DNA from: Hyphomicrobiales bacterium
Lineage (GTDB): Bacteria > Pseudomonadota > Alphaproteobacteria > Rhizobiales > Beijerinckiaceae
DNA length: 64,000 nucleotides
NCBI GenBank assembly: GCA_028290285.1
Contig: JAQGKD010000120.1
Location: 17,681-81,680 of the forward strand
Direction of reading: 5' to 3'
The notes under the pieces are model-generated. The model ran no database searches. It was not told the DNA's origin and saw nothing but the letters and a program-made list of their open reading frames with translations. Each line of letters opens with the position of its first letter. Position 1 is the first letter of the stretch. The position numbers and the translations under genes are program-made. Positions 25,081-33,922 of the stretch are shown here, piece after piece.

Positions 25081-25914
25081 GGGCCCCCGACGCCGCCGGT
25101 CACGGCAGATGGCGGCATTGAGCTCGCCGCCGAAAACGAAGATTGCGGCGAGCGAATATAGAAACACGAGCGCGATCATCACCGAAGCAATGCCAGCGTA
25201 GGTGGTCACATAATTTCGCGCAAACTGCGCGAGATAAGCCGCGAAGGCCACGGCGAAGACGATGGACAAAACGACGGTCAAACAGATACCGGGCAGGATT
25301 TGCCGGATGCCGTTTTTTTCCGCCGGAAGCCATTTGTGCGCGATGATCAAGGAGCCCGTCAGGAGCAGCGCCGTGATGATGTAGCGTGCGGTCGTGACCG
25401 CGACTGCCAGCGGAGCCAGACCGGGAAAATTCGTGACGATCGTTTGCCAGATCAAGGGGCCGAGAACGACGAGAAAGGCGAGCGCTAGAAGCGCCAGCGC
25501 GCCCACGAGAACGTAGGCGACCGATTCAAGCCGCAACAGCCACCATCCGCGCTGATCGCGCACGCCATAGGCACGATTGAGCCCAATGCGAATGGCTTCG
25601 ACGCCGCTCGACGAGAAGTAAAGAGCGAGCACAGCGCCGACCGTCACCAGCCCCCCGCGGCTCTGAGTCAGGACATTGTGAATCTCGCTGGCTATGGGCC
25701 GAGCTACCTGCTCTGGCCATGTCTCCAGAAGAATCCCCGCAGCCTGGTCGGCAAGATCCTTCGAGCCGAAAAACCCCGCCAGCGCGGTCAGGAAGATCAG
25801 GAAGGGGAACATGGACATGAGGGTCGTCAGCGCGATATGGCTGGCAATCGCCCACCCGTCGTCCTCGATAAAGCTGAGATAGGCGTCCACGAGGATCGAC
25901 AGTCTTTTTCGCAT
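25066..25914 (-). CDS. YihY/BrkB family inner-membrane protein
   Basis: A 282-residue polytopic protein of the YihY (formerly RNase BN) / BrkB family, with six hydrophobic segments. Family marks include DDGWAIASHIALTTLMSMFPFLIFLTALAGFFGS near the start, YFSSSGVEAIRIGLNRAYGV in the middle, and YAGIASVMIALVFLYSLAAIFVFGGELNAAI at the end. I place the start at 25914 (MRKRLSILVDAYLSF) because the longer upstream frame is basic, low-complexity and unlike the family. The function is unknown; a lipid or solute transport role is often assumed. It lies between ccr and mcd on the opposite strand. Confidence 0.88.
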   Translation of the reverse strand: MRKRLSILVDAYLSFIEDDGWAIASHIALTTLMSMFPFLIFLTALAGFFGSKDLADQAAGILLETWPEQVARPIASEIHNVLTQSRGGLVTVGAVLALYFSSSGVEAIRIGLNRAYGVRDQRGWWLLRLESVAYVLVGALALLALAFLVVLGPLIWQTIVTNFPGLAPLAVAVTTARYIITALLLTGSLIIAHKWLPAEKNGIRQILPGICLTVVLSIVFAVAFAAYLAQFARNYVTTYAGIASVMIALVFLYSLAAIFVFGGELNAAICRDRRRRGPSAGS

Positions 25915-25998
25915 GAGCCGTTGGCTTGAAGTCGGAGAGGGAAAAGGGCGCGTGGACCGGAAGCGAGATCCGTCCGGGGAAGAGGATAGCGCAGCAGC

Positions 25999-26898
25999 AT
26001 GAACAAGCGACCTCAGATCTTCGACAGGTCGCTGGAACGTGCGATTCCGATTGTTTTCGTGCTCTTGTGGTCGACCGGATGGATCGTCGCGCGCCTGGCG
26101 GCAGACGGCGCTGATCCCCTGACGTTCCTTCTCTTCAGATTCGCGGGCGCAGCCATGTGTCTGGTCGTCTATGCCGCCGTTGCGGGGGCTAGCTGGCCGC
26201 GCGCTGGAATGGATTGGGTCCACGCTCTCGCATCAGGTGTCTTGCTTCACGGACTATACTTGGGCGGCGTCTGGTGGGCGATCGGGCATGGCCTGCCCGC
26301 CTCAATTTCCGCCCTGCTGGCAGCCCTCCAGCCCATCCTGACGGCGTTCCTCGCACCGCGACTTGCGGCGGAATCGATCACGGCGCGCCAATGGACAGGC
26401 ATTTTCCTAGGATTTGGCGGCCTTCTGCTTGTTCTCGAACCCAACCTTCTCAAAGTCGACTCGAGCCATCTCTGGACGGCCCTCCTGCCCTTGTTCGTCA
26501 ATGCGCTCGGCATGTTGTCGCTCACCCTGGGGACCTTTTACCAAAAGCGCTTCATCCGGACGGGCGACCTGCGCACCGTGAGCGTCCTGCAGTTCGTCAG
26601 CGCTTTTCTGGTCACGTTGCCCCTTGCCTTTTTCCTTGAAGACATGCGCATCACCTGGACACACCAGACAATTGCCGCCCTGGTCTGGTCGATCCTTGCG
26701 GTCTCGGTCGTCTCGATAGCACTGCTGTTGCACCTTCTACGTCGCGGCGAAGTCGCACGATCCGCTCAGCTGATTTATCTCGTGCCGCCGACAGCTGCCC
26801 TGCAGGTATTTCTCCTCTTCGGTGAAAGGCTGGAGCCCATTCAGCTCGCAGGCATGATCGTCACGACCGCGGGCGTTGCTCTGGCGGTGAAACGCTGA
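25999..26898 (+). CDS. EamA/DMT family transporter
   Basis: A 299-residue protein with ten hydrophobic helices forming the two EamA repeats of drug/metabolite transporters. The first repeat is marked by FVLLWSTGWIVARLAADGADPLTFLLFRF and the second by LPLFVNALGMLSLTLGTFYQKRF, ending with FGERLEPIQLAGMIVTTAGVALAVKR. It is an inner-membrane exporter of unknown substrate. It is divergent from the BrkB gene (84 bp) and lies 106 bp before mcd on the same strand, so it could be cotranscribed with mcd. Confidence 0.9.
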   Translation: MNKRPQIFDRSLERAIPIVFVLLWSTGWIVARLAADGADPLTFLLFRFAGAAMCLVVYAAVAGASWPRAGMDWVHALASGVLLHGLYLGGVWWAIGHGLPASISALLAALQPILTAFLAPRLAAESITARQWTGIFLGFGGLLLVLEPNLLKVDSSHLWTALLPLFVNALGMLSLTLGTFYQKRFIRTGDLRTVSVLQFVSAFLVTLPLAFFLEDMRITWTHQTIAALVWSILAVSVVSIALLLHLLRRGEVARSAQLIYLVPPTAALQVFLLFGERLEPIQLAGMIVTTAGVALAVKR

Positions 26899-27004
26899 AG
26901 GGGAGGACGGCTCCAAAAGGAGGATTGTCGAAACCAGAAGTCGCGGGCATGCTGCGATGCACAAGGCTCACTTTGGACGCGAGCGGCCGGTTTTGGAGAC
27001 GTGC

Positions 27005-28696
27005 ATGACCACGCAAACACTTGCTGGAGCAGGGACGGCGAGGCCCGAGCCGGACGTGCTCGACCTCGGAGATCGGGCCCTCGCGTCGATTGAGCGCCTC
27101 TACGGCGACGCGCGATCCAGGCTTCGCAGCAAGATCGTCAGCAACGGGCGGATCGAGGCCGAGGCGCTGGAGCGGGAACAGCATGCTGCGCACGGAATGG
27201 CCTGGCTCGCGACCTATGTCGAATCCATTCGCGAAATGGTCGCCTTCGGACGGCGTATGCGGGAGGAAAGCCGCTTTGGTGAAGTCGAGGACCTGCTGAC
27301 ACGCATCGGGCTGGGTGAATATCTGGCCCAGATCTTCGGCGGCATTCCGATGAATCAGGGTGAGTTCATTCGTCCCGAGGATTTCGGGCTGAGCTTCGAT
27401 TCCATCGCAGCCCTCCGAGAGGGTGCGGCAGCGCAGTTGATCGCAACGGGGAACACGGCCTCGAATCGCCACCGTCTGGTCGCCCTGATCGATGCTGCAG
27501 ATTCCTCAGCGATGATCGGAGATCCCGGTCTCGACGAAACACTCGAATCCATTCGCGACGAGATCCGCAAATTTTCGCAGACCGAGGTGGCTCCGCACGC
27601 GCACGAATGGCATCTCGCCAACGCCTATATCCCGATGGAGATCATCAAGGGGCTTTCGGGTCTCGGCGTGTTCGGCCTGACGATTCCAGAAGAATACGAC
27701 GGGATGGGTCTGGGCAAAGTCGCCATGTGCGTCGTGACCGAAGAGCTGTCTCGCGCCTATATCGGCGTGGGCTCCCTGGGAACACGCTCGGAGATCGCAG
27801 CGGAGTTGATCCTCTGTGGCGGCACGGATGAGCAGAAGCGACACTTCCTGCCCAGGATTGCGTCGGGCGCCATTCTCCCCACGGCTGTCTTCACCGAGCC
27901 TAACACCGGCTCGGACCTCGCATCACTTCGCACCCGCGCGACGCGCTCGGGCGAGACTTATACGATGACCGGCAACAAGACCTGGATCACCCATCCTGTG
28001 CGCGCCGATCTCATGACCGTGCTCGCGCGCACGAATCCGGCGGAGCCCGGATACAAAGGACTCTCGATGCTGCTGGCCGAAAAGCCGCGCGGAACCGACG
28101 AAAACCCGTTCCCAGCCGACGGAATGTCGGGTAGCGAAATTGAGGTTCTCGGGTATCGGGGGATGAAGGAATACGAGATCGCCTTCGATGGCTTCGAAGT
28201 TCCGGCTCAAAACCTTCTCGGCGGAGTGGAAGGACAGGGCTTCAAGCAATTGATGCAGACATTTGAATCCGCGCGAATCCAGACGGCAGCTCGCGCTGTG
28301 GGCGTCGCGCAGAACGCGATGGAACTCGGCCTGCGCTACGCAAGGGAGCGCATTCAATTCGGCAAGCCGTTGCTGAGCTTCCCGCGCGTCGCCGACAAGA
28401 TCGCACTGATGGCGATCGAAGTGCATATCGCTCGCCAGCTCACCTATTTCGCCGCGCGCGCGAAGGACGACGGGAAGCGCTGCGACGTCGAGGCAGGAAT
28501 GGCCAAGCTCCTCGGCGCACGCGTCGCGTGGAGTTCGGCTGACAACGCTCTCCAAATTCACGGCGGCAATGGTTTCGCGCTCGAATATCCGATTTCGCGC
28601 GTTCTGTGCGATGCGCGCATTTTAAACATCTTTGAGGGTGCCGCCGAGATCCAGGCCCAGGTGATTGCCCGGCGACTGCTGGAGGAGGGGAACTGA
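27005..28696 (+). CDS. mcd: (2S)-methylsuccinyl-CoA dehydrogenase
   Basis: A 563-residue flavin acyl-CoA dehydrogenase that oxidises (2S)-methylsuccinyl-CoA to mesaconyl-C1-CoA in the ethylmalonyl-CoA pathway and reduces ETF. It is much longer than ordinary acyl-CoA dehydrogenases (about 380 residues): residues 1-160 form the extra N-terminal domain typical of Mcd. The ACAD core follows, with VFTEPNTGSDLASLRTRA, TGNKTWITHPVRAD, YALRYARERIQFG-like LRYARERIQFGKPLLSF, and the FAD/active-site end LQIHGGNGFALEYPISRVLCDARILNIFEGAAEIQ. ATG at 27005 is chosen over 26957 because TTGGAGAC precedes it. The ecm and ccr genes lie 2-5 kb upstream and etfBA about 25 kb away. Confidence 0.92.
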   Translation: MTTQTLAGAGTARPEPDVLDLGDRALASIERLYGDARSRLRSKIVSNGRIEAEALEREQHAAHGMAWLATYVESIREMVAFGRRMREESRFGEVEDLLTRIGLGEYLAQIFGGIPMNQGEFIRPEDFGLSFDSIAALREGAAAQLIATGNTASNRHRLVALIDAADSSAMIGDPGLDETLESIRDEIRKFSQTEVAPHAHEWHLANAYIPMEIIKGLSGLGVFGLTIPEEYDGMGLGKVAMCVVTEELSRAYIGVGSLGTRSEIAAELILCGGTDEQKRHFLPRIASGAILPTAVFTEPNTGSDLASLRTRATRSGETYTMTGNKTWITHPVRADLMTVLARTNPAEPGYKGLSMLLAEKPRGTDENPFPADGMSGSEIEVLGYRGMKEYEIAFDGFEVPAQNLLGGVEGQGFKQLMQTFESARIQTAARAVGVAQNAMELGLRYARERIQFGKPLLSFPRVADKIALMAIEVHIARQLTYFAARAKDDGKRCDVEAGMAKLLGARVAWSSADNALQIHGGNGFALEYPISRVLCDARILNIFEGAAEIQAQVIARRLLEEGN

Positions 28697-28769
28697 GCCG
28701 TGCTCAACTCGTTCCTTTTCCATGGAGGGGTCGACGCTGACGCCGTCCGTATGGAAAGAGGAGAATTCA

Positions 28770-29216
28770 ATGCGCGTTGGAACCGGCGACTGGATTTTGA
28801 TTGGTGACGGCAAAAAAGCGTTGCTTCTCCACAACGAAGGCGACGCGACCCTCCTGAACCTCCGTCGTCTCTCGGTCAAGACGCAGGAGAACCCACCCTC
28901 GTCCGAGCAGGGGACTGACAAGCCCGGTCGGGCCTTTTCGAGCGTTGGACAGGGTCGGAGCAGCCACGAGCCAACTGACTGGCACGAGTTGGAAGAGGCG
29001 AGGTTCGCCTCGGAGATCGCAGCGGGAATCAATGCGTCAGCCCACAACCACGAATTCAAGCGCCTGATCGTGGTCGCCCCGCCGAAGATCCTCGGCGAAT
29101 TGCGCCGTGAGTTCTCGCCGGAAGCACAGAAGAAGATCGGTGCCGAGATCAACAAGGATCTCACGAAACATTCGATTCCCGAGATCGAGAAGCTACTCGC
29201 CAGCTACGAGGCGTGA
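28770..29216 (+). CDS. Host attachment family protein
   Basis: A 148-residue protein of the family named for 'required for attachment to host cells' in Agrobacterium. Features are the N-terminal GTGDWILIGDGKKALLLHNEGD, a polar middle rich in Ser/Glu/Gly, and the conserved C-terminal half FASEIAAGINASAHNHEFKRLIVVAPPKILGELRREFSPEAQKKI with KDLTKHSIPEIEKLL. No signal peptide or membrane segment is seen, so a cytoplasmic role is likely despite the name. The start at 28770 has AAAGAGGAG upstream. Its end overlaps the convergent PLP enzyme gene by 13 bases. Confidence 0.85.
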   Translation: MRVGTGDWILIGDGKKALLLHNEGDATLLNLRRLSVKTQENPPSSEQGTDKPGRAFSSVGQGRSSHEPTDWHELEEARFASEIAAGINASAHNHEFKRLIVVAPPKILGELRREFSPEAQKKIGAEINKDLTKHSIPEIEKLLASYEA

Positions 29217-30388
29217 GAGTGCATTTGGCTGTGGCGGAGCGCCTGCTCCAGATCGCTGAACAGATCCTCGACAGTTTCGATGCCGCAGGAGAGGCGCAGG
29301 AGATCGGGCGGGCACGGCGTGCCCACCCCCTCGATCGACGCGCGGTGCTCGATGAGGCTTTCGACGCCTCCCAGTGAGGTCGCGCGTTTCCAGAGGTGAA
29401 CCTGTGCCGCCGTCGCAATCGCGGCGGCTTCGCCCCCATGAACCCTGATCGAGAGCATCCCACCAAATCCACCAACCATTTGGCGCGCCGCGAGTGCGTG
29501 ATTCGCGTGGCTCGGGAGTCCCGGATAGAGGACCTCGGCGACTGCGGCGTGGCGTGAAAAACGACGCGCCAAATCGAGCGCTGTCGCGCAACTCGCCCGA
29601 ACGCGAAGATGCAGTGTGCGAATGCCCCGTATGACAAGGAATGCCTCGAAGGGCCCGAGAAGCATGCCGTGGCTTGATCGGACGCGCGATATCTTCGCCC
29701 AGAGTTCGTCCTTCGAACGCGTCGCCAGCACACCGGCAATCACATCCGAGTGTCCGTTCAGATATTTGGAGGCCGAGTGCATCACGATGTCCGCGCCGAG
29801 CGCGAGCGGGCGCGTCAAAACCGGGCTGGCGCAGGTCGAATCCACGATGAGCTTGGCGCAGGCGCTGTGCGCAATCTCAGCGACACCAGCGATATCGACG
29901 ACGTTCCATAGGGGATTGGACGGCGTCTCGATCCAGATGAGTTGGGTGGGACGAGCCGCGACAGCGGCCGATACTTTCGCAAGGTCGGCCATATCGACAA
30001 AATCGACCTGCAGTCCAAGGTTGCGGGCGTCGTCGGCGAGCCAGTTTCGCAACGCCCAATACATGACGGTCGGCGCCAACACGCGACTTCCCGGCGGCAG
30101 GGCCGCGAAGACTGCGACGGCCGCTGACATGCCCGACCCGAAAGCCATGGCAGACTCGGCGTCCTCCAACATGGCGAGAACCGCTTCCAACTCACGCACC
30201 GTTTCATTGTCTGCGCGCCCATAGGAAAAGCCGCTTCGATATTGGTTGTCGGGATCGCGGATAAAGGTCGAGCTGAGATGGATCGGCCCCACGACTGCCC
30301 GCGTGCGTTCGTCGACACGGCCGAGGGCCTGCGCCGCTGCGGTTTCGCGGGAAGAGCGATAGTTGCGTGCAGAATCCTTATTGCTCAT
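29204..30388 (-). CDS. Cystathionine beta-lyase-like PLP enzyme (Cys/Met metabolism)
   Basis: A 394-residue fold-type I PLP enzyme of the cystathionine gamma-synthase / beta-lyase family. Visible are the substrate-loop region GPIHLSSTFIRD and GFSYGRADNETVRELE, GSGMSAAV, WIETPSNPLWNVVDI, the Asp-containing LIVDSTCASPVLTRPLALGADIVMHSASKYLNGHSDV with the PLP lysine, and the C-terminal SLGGVESLIEHRAS. Two adjacent Met codons occur (30391 and 30388); the second has better spacing to GAAGG. The exact reaction (beta-lyase, gamma-synthase or gamma-lyase) cannot be fixed by eye, so no symbol is given. Confidence 0.88.
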   Translation of the reverse strand: MSNKDSARNYRSSRETAAAQALGRVDERTRAVVGPIHLSSTFIRDPDNQYRSGFSYGRADNETVRELEAVLAMLEDAESAMAFGSGMSAAVAVFAALPPGSRVLAPTVMYWALRNWLADDARNLGLQVDFVDMADLAKVSAAVAARPTQLIWIETPSNPLWNVVDIAGVAEIAHSACAKLIVDSTCASPVLTRPLALGADIVMHSASKYLNGHSDVIAGVLATRSKDELWAKISRVRSSHGMLLGPFEAFLVIRGIRTLHLRVRASCATALDLARRFSRHAAVAEVLYPGLPSHANHALAARQMVGGFGGMLSIRVHGGEAAAIATAAQVHLWKRATSLGGVESLIEHRASIEGVGTPCPPDLLRLSCGIETVEDLFSDLEQALRHSQMHSHAS

Positions 30389-30496
30389 CATGACCTTCAA
30401 ACTCGGCGCACGAACCGGCGCATGCGAACTGGATTGCTGACCGGAGCGTACGCCCCCTGAACGCCAATGCGGGCGACACGATCCGGAGATCCCGTC

Positions 30497-30997
30497 ATGA
30501 GTACCCTGGAAGACAGCACAACCTTCTCGCGGCCGGTCAGCCTGGTCCTGGCTATAATTCCGGTCGTTGCCGCTGGCGTCCTTGGAAATCTTGCGACGAT
30601 CCCGAATATTCCCACGTGGTATGCGAGTCTCGTGAAACCGGCTTTCAATCCGCCGAATTGGATTTTCGGCCCGGTCTGGACGGCGCTCTACGTCCTGATG
30701 GCCTATGCTTTCTATCGCATCTTGTGCCAAACGCCCGGGCATAAATGGCGACGAGCCGCCATCGTGGCCTTTCTGGTCCAGATTGCCCTGAACGCGGCAT
30801 GGTCGTTCGCCTTCTTCGGCGCCCACAGCGCGGCACTGGGACTCGCCGTGATCCTACCGCTCTGGGTGGCCATTGCCGTCACTATGTGGCTGTTCTGGTT
30901 GCAGGATAGCGTTGCGGGCGGGTGCATTGCGCCGTACCTCGCCTGGGTGTCCTTCGCCGTCCTGCTCAATGTCGCGATCTGGCGATTGAACGGCTGA
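30497..30997 (+). CDS. tspO: TspO/MBR family tryptophan-rich sensory protein
   Basis: A 166-residue membrane protein with five hydrophobic helices. Family signatures are WYASLVKPAFNPPNWIFGPVWTALYVLMAYA in the first loop and helix 2, LNAAWSFAFF in helix 3 and PYLAWVSFAVLLNVAIWRLN at the end. TspO homologues bind porphyrins and in Rhodobacter negatively affect tetrapyrrole and photosynthesis gene expression under oxygen. The start at 30497 has GGAG upstream; an earlier in-frame start would add ten residues without family support. It is divergent from the PLP enzyme and convergent with hpt. Confidence 0.92.
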   Translation: MSTLEDSTTFSRPVSLVLAIIPVVAAGVLGNLATIPNIPTWYASLVKPAFNPPNWIFGPVWTALYVLMAYAFYRILCQTPGHKWRRAAIVAFLVQIALNAAWSFAFFGAHSAALGLAVILPLWVAIAVTMWLFWLQDSVAGGCIAPYLAWVSFAVLLNVAIWRLNG

Positions 30998-31000
30998 GAA

Positions 31001-31531
31001 TTAGCTGACCACCCCGATGAACGGGAGCTCGCGGTAGTTATGGGCGACGTCCATGCCGTAGCCGACGACAAAAACGTCAGGGCTCTTGAACCCGACAAAA
31101 TCGGCATTGACCTGAACGGCACGCTTACCGGGCTTTTCCAGCATGACGCCAATCAGCACGCGATGCGCACCGCGCGCCACGAGGAGGTCTTTCGCGAACG
31201 CTAGCGTGCGGCCTGATTCCAGAATGTCGTCCACCAGGAGCACGTCGCGACCGGAAACGTCAGACTCGATGTCCTTCAGAATTGTAATATGCCCCTGCGA
31301 CACCGTGCCCTCGAGGTAGCTCGACAGATGCACGAATTCCACCTGTGGCTGCATGCCCTTGCGGTGAAGGGCGCGCAGGAGATCGGCCGCGAACATGAAC
31401 GAGCCCTTCAGGACGGCCACGACGAGCAGGTTGTGCAAGTCGGCTTTCTGGATCGCGTCCGCGATCGCTTCCACCCGCGCTGCAATCTCGGCCTCGCTGA
31501 ACAGAACCTTGACCTCGCGATGCGTGCTCAT
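31001..31531 (-). CDS. hpt: Hypoxanthine phosphoribosyltransferase
   Basis: A 176-residue purine salvage enzyme converting hypoxanthine (and often guanine) plus PRPP to the nucleotide. The PRPP-binding motif VLLVDDILESGRTLAFAKDLL is clear, with the N-terminal pyrophosphate loop VVAVLKGSFMFAADLLR and the purine-binding end VGFKSPDVFVVGYGMDVAHNYRELPFIGVV. ATG at 31531 overlaps the stop of the upstream gene by 4 bases (ATGA). The longer upstream frame lacks family similarity. Confidence 0.95.
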   Translation of the reverse strand: MSTHREVKVLFSEAEIAARVEAIADAIQKADLHNLLVVAVLKGSFMFAADLLRALHRKGMQPQVEFVHLSSYLEGTVSQGHITILKDIESDVSGRDVLLVDDILESGRTLAFAKDLLVARGAHRVLIGVMLEKPGKRAVQVNADFVGFKSPDVFVVGYGMDVAHNYRELPFIGVVS

Positions 31532-32118
31532 CTTGGACCCTTCAATCTGCCGGACGTGTCGGATGCCCCCGAGAACGTCACTTTGATCCTTTCGCTTGCA
31601 GCGGGGGGCGCAACGAGACGCGCCCGAAACAAAACGCTTTCCCCTGCAGCAAGCCTCGCCTTGGGCGACGGAACGGTCCAACTATAGAGTTCTTGCGACG
31701 CGCCCGCCATGATCACGAGCCGGAGATCGGGGACTGTCCTCGTTTGACCCTCGATATTGGCGACTGTGCCTTCGACGGCGAGGATGCAGATGTCGCCATC
31801 CTCGAGAAGTCGGGAGGTGACGCTCTTGAATTCGAGGCCCGTCCGATTGACTGAGTATCCTGCAAGCGCAAACAGGCCGGCCGAAACCGGGATCCGCCTC
31901 ACGATCTGGGGCGCGTGGGTGATCGCTGCATAAGCGCCGCCGGGCAAGCCAAGACAGAACAGGATCGTCGCAACACCGCGAATGGACCAGCGGCGGCTCT
32001 GGACCGGATTGGACCGTGGCGACGATCCAAGCATCTCCGTGCCCATTGTTCCGGTGCCCCGGGCGGGAACAATCCTGTATTCTGCGGCAGCTGATAGGTT
32101 GTGAGACGGGTCGGACAT
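31528..32118 (-). CDS. Membrane-anchored protein, DUF3426/FxLYD-like
   Basis: A 196-residue protein with a polar N-terminal ~45 residues, one transmembrane helix at about residues 47-65 (IRGVATILFCLGLPGGAYAA) and a periplasmic beta-rich domain with LEFKSVTSRLLEDGDICILAVEGTVANIEGQTRTVPDLRLVIM, which resembles FxLYD/DUF3426 domains. In related genomes the gene between hpt and ftsE often encodes a zinc-ribbon (MJ0042-type) plus DUF3426 protein; no CxxC zinc ribbon is visible here. It overlaps hpt by 4 bases and is divergent from ftsE. The function is unknown. Confidence 0.7.
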   Translation of the reverse strand: MSDPSHNLSAAAEYRIVPARGTGTMGTEMLGSSPRSNPVQSRRWSIRGVATILFCLGLPGGAYAAITHAPQIVRRIPVSAGLFALAGYSVNRTGLEFKSVTSRLLEDGDICILAVEGTVANIEGQTRTVPDLRLVIMAGASQELYSWTVPSPKARLAAGESVLFRARLVAPPAASERIKVTFSGASDTSGRLKGPR

Positions 32119-32186
32119 GGCGATTCGGTTCGCGGGTGATTGGAACCGGATCGTCCGGGTTCAAGCTCGAGATTCGTCGCTTATGG

Positions 32187-32201
32187 TTAAGCCGACGTTA
32201 A
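32187..32201 (-). promoter_or_regulatory. CtrA-type box between ftsE and the DUF3426-like gene
   Basis: Reading the minus strand gives TTAACGTCGGCTTAAC, an exact TTAA-N7-TTAAC match to the CtrA consensus. It ends 16 bases before the ftsE start and 68 bases before the divergent gene, so CtrA could control either one. Confidence 0.6.
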
Positions 32202-32217
32202 GGCAGAGGTCCCGCGA

Positions 32218-32880
32218 TTGGTACGCTTCAATAATGTAGGCTTGAGATACGCGATGGGGGCCGAGATCCTTCGGGACCTCACATTCTCGATCGAGCCGCA
32301 ATCCTTTCAGTTCCTGACAGGCCCATCCGGTGCGGGTAAAACGACCTTGCTTCGGCTGATGCTATTATCTTTGAAACCGACGCGTGGCTTCATTTCCCTT
32401 TTTGGACGCGACGCCGCGACCCTCGACAAGGACGCTATGACCGGCCTGCGTCGCCGTATCGGAGTCGTATTCCAGGATTTCCGACTGCTGGATCACCTCA
32501 CGACGTATGAAAACGTCGCGCTGCCGCTGCGGGTCCAGGGACGGGATGAAGCGACCTATCGCGCCGAGGTCGTGGAGCTGCTCGGCTGGGTCGGCTTGGG
32601 CGAGCGGATGCACGTCTTGCCACCCGTACTCTCGGGAGGTGAGAAACAACGAGCCGCCATCGCCCGCGCCCTGATCGTCAGGCCCGAACTCCTGCTGGCT
32701 GACGAACCCACCGGCAATGTCGATCCCAGTCTCGCCAGACGCCTGCTCCGCCTTTTTCTGGAGCTTCATAAATCGGGAACATCCGTCGTCATCGCAACCC
32801 ACGATCTTGCCCTGATGGACCAGTTCGACGGAGCCAGGCGGCTTGTTCTCGGAGACGGCCGGCTGCACATCTACGATTGA
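32218..32880 (+). CDS. ftsE: Cell division ATP-binding protein FtsE
   Basis: A 220-residue ABC ATPase that with FtsX regulates septal peptidoglycan hydrolysis. Visible are Walker [14 protein letters not shown] (about residue 38), [20 protein letters not shown], the signature [15 protein letters not shown], Walker [13 protein letters not shown] and the switch ATHDLALMD. The start is TTG at 32218 with AGAGG at 32204-32208; no ATG fits the family N-terminus. It overlaps or abuts ftsX. A CtrA-type box lies just upstream. Confidence 0.93.
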   Translation: MVRFNNVGLRYAMGAEILRDLTFSIEPQSFQFLTGPSGAGKTTLLRLMLLSLKPTRGFISLFGRDAATLDKDAMTGLRRRIGVVFQDFRLLDHLTTYENVALPLRVQGRDEATYRAEVVELLGWVGLGERMHVLPPVLSGGEKQRAAIARALIVRPELLLADEPTGNVDPSLARRLLRLFLELHKSGTSVVIATHDLALMDQFDGARRLVLGDGRLHIYD

Positions 32881-32891
32881 GGTTTTCCAAC

Positions 32892-33851
32892 TTGCCGCAG
32901 ACGCACCGAAGTCGCCGCACGACAAAGATGCAGGCCCAGCCCAGCGCTCCCCTGCGTCGGGACATGCCTCTCGTTCCCTCCGACACGATTGCGTCGCGCG
33001 CGCTCGTGACAGTCATTGCGATCATGACCTTTCTCGCCTCCCTGACAGCTGGCGGGGCCATTCTGGTGAGCGAAGTCTCCCACGAATGGCGTCAGAATGT
33101 GGCTCGGGAGATGACGATTCAGGTCAAGCCCGCGCCGGGTCGCAATCTCGATCAGGATGCGGGCAAGGCCGAGGCGCTCGCCCGCGTAACTGCCGGGGTG
33201 GCGGAGGTGAAGACGTTCTCGAAAGCTGAGTCGGAACGCCTTCTCGAGCCGTGGCTCGGCGCGGGCCTCGACCTCGGCGAACTACCCGTCCCGCGGATGA
33301 TCATCGTCCGTATCGCGCCCGCTTCCACGATCGATCTCCCCGCGTTCCGTACGCGCCTGTCGCAAGCGGTTCCGGGCGCGGTACTGGATGATCACCGGCT
33401 TTGGGTCGAGCGCCTTGCAACCATGGCCAGGACGATGGTCGCGGTGGCGGCACTGATCTTACTCCTGGTGCTCATTGCCATGGCCTTGGCCGTTGCCTTT
33501 GCGACCCGGGGCGCGATGGCCGGCAGCCGGGAAGTCATCAACGTTTTGCATTTCGTCGGCGCTGCGGACCGCTATATCGCGGCGCAATTTCAGAGACATT
33601 TTCTGTGGCTTGGCCTCAAAGGCGGGCTGATCGGCGGATGCGGCGCGGTCGCGGCTTTCATTCTGGCCGGGGCGCTATCAGCCTGGTGGGTTGCAAGTCC
33701 GGGTGGAGAACAGATCGAAGCGCTGTTCGGGACCTTTTCTCTCGGCCGGAAAGGCTATGCCGCCATCGTCGTGATCGCCGGCTTTGTCGCTGTGCTGACA
33801 GGTGTCATGTCGCGGTCAATCGTGTTCCGGCACCTGCAAGCCCTAGATTGA
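32892..33851 (+). CDS. ftsX: Cell division permease FtsX
   Basis: A 319-residue inner-membrane protein with four transmembrane helices, one near residue 45 followed by a periplasmic domain and three near residues 185-310. Family features are ASRALVTVIAIMTFLASLTAGGAIL, SVSHEW-type periplasmic entry VSEVSHEWRQNV, EVINVLHFVGAADRYIAAQFQRHFLWLGLKGGLIGG. TTG at 32892 has GAGG 9 bases upstream; TTG at 32877 (overlapping the ftsE stop) and ATG at 32928 are alternatives. It pairs with FtsE. Confidence 0.88.
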   Translation: MPQTHRSRRTTKMQAQPSAPLRRDMPLVPSDTIASRALVTVIAIMTFLASLTAGGAILVSEVSHEWRQNVAREMTIQVKPAPGRNLDQDAGKAEALARVTAGVAEVKTFSKAESERLLEPWLGAGLDLGELPVPRMIIVRIAPASTIDLPAFRTRLSQAVPGAVLDDHRLWVERLATMARTMVAVAALILLLVLIAMALAVAFATRGAMAGSREVINVLHFVGAADRYIAAQFQRHFLWLGLKGGLIGGCGAVAAFILAGALSAWWVASPGGEQIEALFGTFSLGRKGYAAIVVIAGFVAVLTGVMSRSIVFRHLQALD

Positions 33852-33922
33852 GCGGGCGGCCTGCACCGTAACTTGATTCGCGCTATGAATTCGCCTTACG
33901 ACACGTTGATACGGGAAAATTG

